Below, one piece after another: positions 6,704-9,268 of a stretch of 9,268 nucleotides of DNA; the stretch's first letter is position 1; the number at the start of each line of letters is the position of its first letter. The DNA comes from Calditrichota bacterium (GTDB taxonomy: Bacteria; Calditrichota; Calditrichia; RBG-13-44-9), in contig JAJRXE010000456.1 of NCBI GenBank assembly GCA_024276455.1, forward strand, positions 1 through 9,268, given 5' to 3'. Made by a program: the position numbers and the translations under genes. Under the pieces are notes generated by a model. It made no database searches, was not told the DNA's origin, and saw only the letters and a program-made list of their open reading frames with translations.

Positions 6704-8065
6704 TCATTTCAGGTCAAAGATACGGGCAAAGTTCAGGATTTTGCTCTCCAGTTCCGCCCATTCTGCCTGGGGGTCTGAACCGGGGACAATGCCGGCGCCC
6801 ACGTACAGGTACACCTCTTTTTTCCGGATGAGCGCCGATCGGATGGCCACGCAGAATTCCGCTGCCTCGCGGCTTACCCAGCCGAGCGGACCGGCGTACC
6901 AGCCACGATCGAACGGTTCCAGCCGGGCAATCTGGTGAATGGCCAGATGCTGGGGGTGTCCGCCCACCGCCGGAGTGGGGTGCAACCGGGCAATAATGTC
7001 ACCATCCGAAGCCCCGTTGGCCAGAATACCCCGGAAGTTGCTGTAAATGTGCTGCACCCGGGGAAGTTTCAGCAGGGTGCGGTGGTGCAGGGGTTTTACG
7101 TCCGTGCAAATCGTTTTGAGCGTTTCCAGCACCCGCTCGCTCACCAGCTCGTGTTCCAGGATTTCTTTGGGGCTGTTCAGCAGCTCTTCGCCCAGAGCCT
7201 GGTCTTCCGAATCGGATTTTCCCCGCGGACGGGTTCCCGCCACCGCTTCACTGTTAATCTGGCGCTTTTCTCGAAAGTAAAGCCGCTCCGGCGAGGCACC
7301 GATGAAGACCGCTTCTTCGCCGGGCTGAAAGAGGAAATTGTAGGTGTGGGGGTTGAGCGATTGCAGTTGTTTGATCAGCAGCACCGGATTCAACTCCCGA
7401 TCGAATTTCAACAATGAGGTGCGGGCCAGCACAATCTTCCGCAGATCGGTTTCCCGGAACATCTGCAAGGCTGTTTCCACCATGCGGGTCCAGCCGGCCA
7501 GATCGGGGAAATCCCGTCGTTCCTGTAAATGAAACGGTTGAATCGCTTCGTAGGAAGCCACCGTGCGCAGGGACTGCAACCCTTCCTGAAATTGCCTCCG
7601 GATGTCGCCGTTGGTTAAACCGGCTTCCTGCCGAAAATTGAAGGCAAAGGTGGTGCGGTTGCCCTGCCGCACAATTTCGAAACGCGGCACAATGAACTGG
7701 TAGCGACCGAAGGATTTCCATTCCGCCGCCGGTTCCTGCCGGGGATCGAAACGGAATCCGCCGAAGTAGCGCACCTTCGGATGCGAGCGGAGGAGCTTCT
7801 GGTGCAGCTCTCTCAGAATGATGTGGTAATTTCCGGGGAAATTGCCGTTTTGCACATCCACCTGTCCGATGGCGGCGAACTCCAGTTCGCTCTGCCGGTC
7901 GGACCAGTAAAGGCGGGGTACCGCGGTTTGTTGATTCAACCAGTCCAGCAGGTTCACAGACTGGCAGGGGACTTCAATACGGTCGATGAAAGTTTCCGAA
8001 GACCAATCTTCTCGCTGATTTAACACATCCAGTATTTTCTGTTCAACCTTGGGAAGATTTAACAC
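6704..8065 (-). CDS. menF: Isochorismate synthase, MenF type
   Basis: This Mg-dependent chorismate-utilising enzyme converts chorismate to isochorismate, the committed step toward menaquinone. The 453-residue protein has the C-terminal chorismate-binding fold in full: LRKIVLAR (208-215) with the expected general-base Lys210, GASPERLYF (256-264) with the expected acid Glu260, EAVAGTRPRG (273-282), EHELV (304-308), HPTPAVGGHP (362-371), and GAGIVPGSDPQAEWAELESK (423-442) with Mg-binding Glu. HPTPAVGG favours isochorismate synthase over anthranilate or aminodeoxychorismate synthases. Nearby menD supports menaquinone over a siderophore role (EntC/DhbC type). The start is a GTG at 8065, preceded by TAAGGAG (8074-8080) at eight-base spacing. 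The N-terminal 190 residues are more variable, as is usual. The gene lies 12 bases after ubiE and is probably co-transcribed with it. Confidence 0.95.
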   Translation of the reverse strand: MLNLPKVEQKILDVLNQREDWSSETFIDRIEVPCQSVNLLDWLNQQTAVPRLYWSDRQSELEFAAIGQVDVQNGNFPGNYHIILRELHQKLLRSHPKVRYFGGFRFDPRQEPAAEWKSFGRYQFIVPRFEIVRQGNRTTFAFNFRQEAGLTNGDIRRQFQEGLQSLRTVASYEAIQPFHLQERRDFPDLAGWTRMVETALQMFRETDLRKIVLARTSLLKFDRELNPVLLIKQLQSLNPHTYNFLFQPGEEAVFIGASPERLYFREKRQINSEAVAGTRPRGKSDSEDQALGEELLNSPKEILEHELVSERVLETLKTICTDVKPLHHRTLLKLPRVQHIYSNFRGILANGASDGDIIARLHPTPAVGGHPQHLAIHQIARLEPFDRGWYAGPLGWVSREAAEFCVAIRSALIRKKEVYLYVGAGIVPGSDPQAEWAELESKILNFARIFDLK

Positions 8066-8073
8066 CGGTCTTT

Positions 8074-8080
8074 CTCCTTA
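8074..8080 (-). promoter_or_regulatory. Strong ribosome binding site of menF overlapping the ubiE stop
   Basis: On the - strand TAAGGAG contains the ubiE stop codon TAA (8078-8080) and is a near-perfect Shine-Dalgarno sequence, eight bases before the menF GTG. Ribosomes ending ubiE would cover it, so translational coupling is likely. It also decides the GTG start. Confidence 0.8.
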
Positions 8081-8824
8081 TGCTTGCTGCAGCGGTTTGT
8101 CGCCCCGGTACAGGGTGGCAATGCCGCCGGTGAGCGGAATGGCCCGTCGTTGTTCAAAGCCCGAATCCTGCAGGAGTCGCAGGAAGTCTTCTCCGTAGGG
8201 AAAAGTTTCCACGGTGCGATTCAAATACCGGTACGCGCTATTGTCGCCCGAAATGAGCCCGCCAACCCGGGGCAGGATGTAGCGAAAGTAGAACAAGTAC
8301 ACCTGCCGGAACAGCTTGTTTCCGGGGAGAGAGAATTCCAGAATCAGCACCCGTCCGCCGGGCCGCAGCACCCGGTACATCTCCCGCAGCGCCTGGCTCA
8401 CGTCCAGCACGTTGCGGATGCCGAAAGCGATGGTGACGGCGTCGAAATGGTTCTCCCGGAAGGGGAGCGCCAGGGCGTCCGCCGGAAAGAGGCGCAGACG
8501 GTCGGAGAGGCGTTCGGCAGCGATTTTGTCCCGCCCAATGCGGAGCATCTTCGGTGCCACGTCCACCCCAATGCCCCGGGAAACCCGCCGATTGTTCTCG
8601 CAGAGGGAGAGCAGCACGTCCGCGGTGCCAGTGGCCAGGTCCAGTACGGTCAGGTTTTCTCCGGCTGGCAGATGTTCGGCGATCTTCTTGCGCCAGGCCA
8701 CGTCCCTTCGCAGAGAAAGCAGGCGGTTCAACAGATCGTAACGCGGCGCAATGCGGTCGAACATCTTGCCCACATTTTCCCGGGAAGGGGTTGCAGAAGT
8801 CACACTGTATTCCGAAACGCTCAT
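8078..8824 (-). CDS. ubiE: Demethylmenaquinone methyltransferase, UbiE/MenG family
   Basis: This SAM-dependent C-methyltransferase carries out the last step, demethylmenaquinone to menaquinone, and in ubiquinone makers the related ring methylation. With menF and menD adjacent and no ubiquinone gene visible, the menaquinone role (menG) is the better reading. Counted from the ATG at 8824 (248 residues, normal for the family), the order is MFDRIAPRYDLLNRLLS near residue 20, the SAM loop VLDLATGTADV near 60, GVDVAPKML, an aromatic/acidic DALALPF, AFGIRN, and RVLRPGGRVLILEFSLP. An upstream ATG at 8914 would add 30 residues (KVCLHFPKLFRFIRF...) with no family counterpart in AT-rich DNA. It also overlaps a promoter candidate, so I reject it. 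CAAGAGA is only a modest ribosome site. The stop codon is shared with the menF ribosome site. Confidence 0.94.
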   Translation of the reverse strand: MSVSEYSVTSATPSRENVGKMFDRIAPRYDLLNRLLSLRRDVAWRKKIAEHLPAGENLTVLDLATGTADVLLSLCENNRRVSRGIGVDVAPKMLRIGRDKIAAERLSDRLRLFPADALALPFRENHFDAVTIAFGIRNVLDVSQALREMYRVLRPGGRVLILEFSLPGNKLFRQVYLFYFRYILPRVGGLISGDNSAYRYLNRTVETFPYGEDFLRLLQDSGFEQRRAIPLTGGIATLYRGDKPLQQA

Positions 8825-8885
8825 CGAGTCTCTTGAATTTCTTTTCTGTTCACCGTTTCTTATTTTAAATCTTATAAAACGAAAT

Positions 8886-8914
8886 AATTTAGGAAAATGC
8901 AAGCAAACCTTCAA
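8886..8914 (-). promoter_or_regulatory. Candidate promoter of ubiE-menF
   Basis: On the - strand TTGAAG (8909-8914) and TAAATT (8886-8891) are 17 bases apart, each matching four of six consensus positions. The site lies about 60 bases before the preferred ubiE start, in AT-rich DNA. Other weak arrangements exist in the same stretch, for example TTGCAT with TATAAG. Confidence 0.27.
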
Positions 8915-8983
8915 ATGGTTTTAATTATTTTGAAATGGAATGCTTGATGCTGGATACTGAGCAACGGGAAAATGGATGAACCG

Positions 8984-9001
8984 GTCCCGCCCAAGCGGGA
9001 C
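8984..9001. repeat. GC-rich perfect palindrome, REP-like
   Basis: GTCCCGC (8984-8990) and GCGGGAC (8995-9001) form a perfect 7-bp stem with loop CCAA. An alternative outer pairing uses CCGGT (8981-8985) and ACCGG (9013-9017). No T-run follows the stem directly. Its place between the DAHP synthase gene and ubiE, amid other repeats, suggests an extragenic palindrome element. Confidence 0.5.
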
Positions 9002-9058
9002 GTATCGAGATGACCGGCATTTTTGCCCGCAGAAAACACGGATTAGACGGAATTACAC

Positions 9059-9126
9059 GAAAAAAATCAGGGAGATTTTTTCAATAACGCTCAAGGGATG
9101 TGCAACTGACCAATAACTATTAACCC
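9059..9126. repeat. Spacer repeat, copy 2: A/T hairpin plus TGACYAA heptamers
   Basis: AAAAAATC (9061-9068) and GATTTTTT (9074-9081) form a perfect 8-bp stem with loop AGGGA. CAATAACGC follows, then CAACTGACCAAT (9103-9114, identical to 4632-4643) and decayed heptamers reaching the DAHP synthase stop (9120-9122). On the - strand the hairpin falls about 38 bases after that stop and ends in a seven-T run (9060-9066), so it could serve as this gene's terminator. Just before it, GGATTAGACGGAATTACACG (9040-9059) also looks repetitive. Confidence 0.6.
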
Positions 9127-9268
9127 TCATTGTCTCTGAGAAATTTCCGGAATTTTTCGGTGAGCTGCACAAACTGTTCCGGGTAGAGGGCCTGCTGGGC
9201 GTCAGAGAGGGCCTGGGGCGGATTGGGATGAACTTCCACCATGATGCCGTCGGCCCCTACGGCCAGGG
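9120..9268 (-). CDS. DAHP synthase, C-terminal end (5' part outside window)
   Basis: 3-Deoxy-7-phosphoheptulonate synthase condenses phosphoenolpyruvate with erythrose 4-phosphate, the first step of the shikimate pathway to chorismate. Only the last 48 codons and a TAA are visible. The reading includes GADGIMVEVHPNP and QALSD, then an ordinary helical tail (LYPEQFVQLTEKFRKFL). The Glu of EVHPNP and the Asp of ALSD are 11 residues apart, as expected for two metal ligands of the type I-beta (AroF/AroG-like) enzymes. The related KdsA has ETHP with a different tail, so DAHP synthase is preferred. The gene lies upstream of ubiE, menF and menD on the same strand, across a 295-base spacer, and would feed chorismate to MenF. 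With so little sequence, I leave the gene symbol blank. Confidence 0.82.
   Translation of the reverse strand, partial: LAVGADGIMVEVHPNPPQALSDAQQALYPEQFVQLTEKFRKFLRDNEG

Noticed and set aside
8084..8836. A 250-codon open frame antisense to ubiE
   Set aside because: It is a shadow of the UbiE coding frame; the composition reflects the complement of the real gene.
1..9268. An undescribed defence, mobile or biosynthetic system
   Set aside because: Apart from one small cysteine-rich protein, every gene belongs to a well-known housekeeping family; no transposase, integrase, toxin or CRISPR repeat is visible.

Overview
The window is bacterial chromosome carrying ordinary housekeeping genes. Coding DNA is fairly GC-rich, while the spacers are clearly AT-rich and hold short repeats. 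The gene set is histidine ammonia-lyase, UvrA, and a menaquinone block of UbiE/MenG, isochorismate synthase and MenD, with a type I-beta-like DAHP synthase upstream. It suggests a menaquinone-respiring bacterium that uses the classical MenF/MenD route. The AT-rich spacer words and hairpin repeats remind me of FCB-group lineages such as Calditrichota or KSB1, but that is an impression and not a placement.

Layout. On the + strand, the 3' half of hutH enters from the left edge (2-781). A likely terminator and a weak promoter follow, then a small unrecognised cysteine-rich, zinc-ribbon-like protein (881-1339). Everything else is on the - strand. uvrA (1364-4231) ends 24 bases from the small gene, in a convergent arrangement. 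A 442-base spacer (4232-4673) separates uvrA from menD (4674-6422, possibly 6440). An AT-rich spacer of about 280 bases separates menD from the isochorismate synthase gene menF (6704-8065). menF is tightly coupled to ubiE/menG (8078-8824). A spacer of about 295 bases follows, and then the last 48 codons of a DAHP synthase gene run off the right edge (9120-9268).

How the genes work together. On the - strand the transcription order is DAHP synthase, ubiE, menF, menD, uvrA. DAHP synthase opens the shikimate pathway to chorismate, MenF isomerises chorismate to isochorismate, MenD condenses isochorismate with 2-oxoglutarate, and UbiE/MenG performs the final methylation to menaquinone. The other men genes (menH, menC, menB, menE, menA) are not in the window. 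The spacers suggest several transcription units and not one long operon; only ubiE-menF looks tightly coupled.

I found no mobile element, CRISPR array, RNA gene or undescribed multi-gene system. The most interesting non-genic signal is a dispersed spacer repeat. It combines an A-run/T-run hairpin with degenerate TGACYAA heptamers, and it occurs just past the 3' ends of both menD and the DAHP synthase gene.
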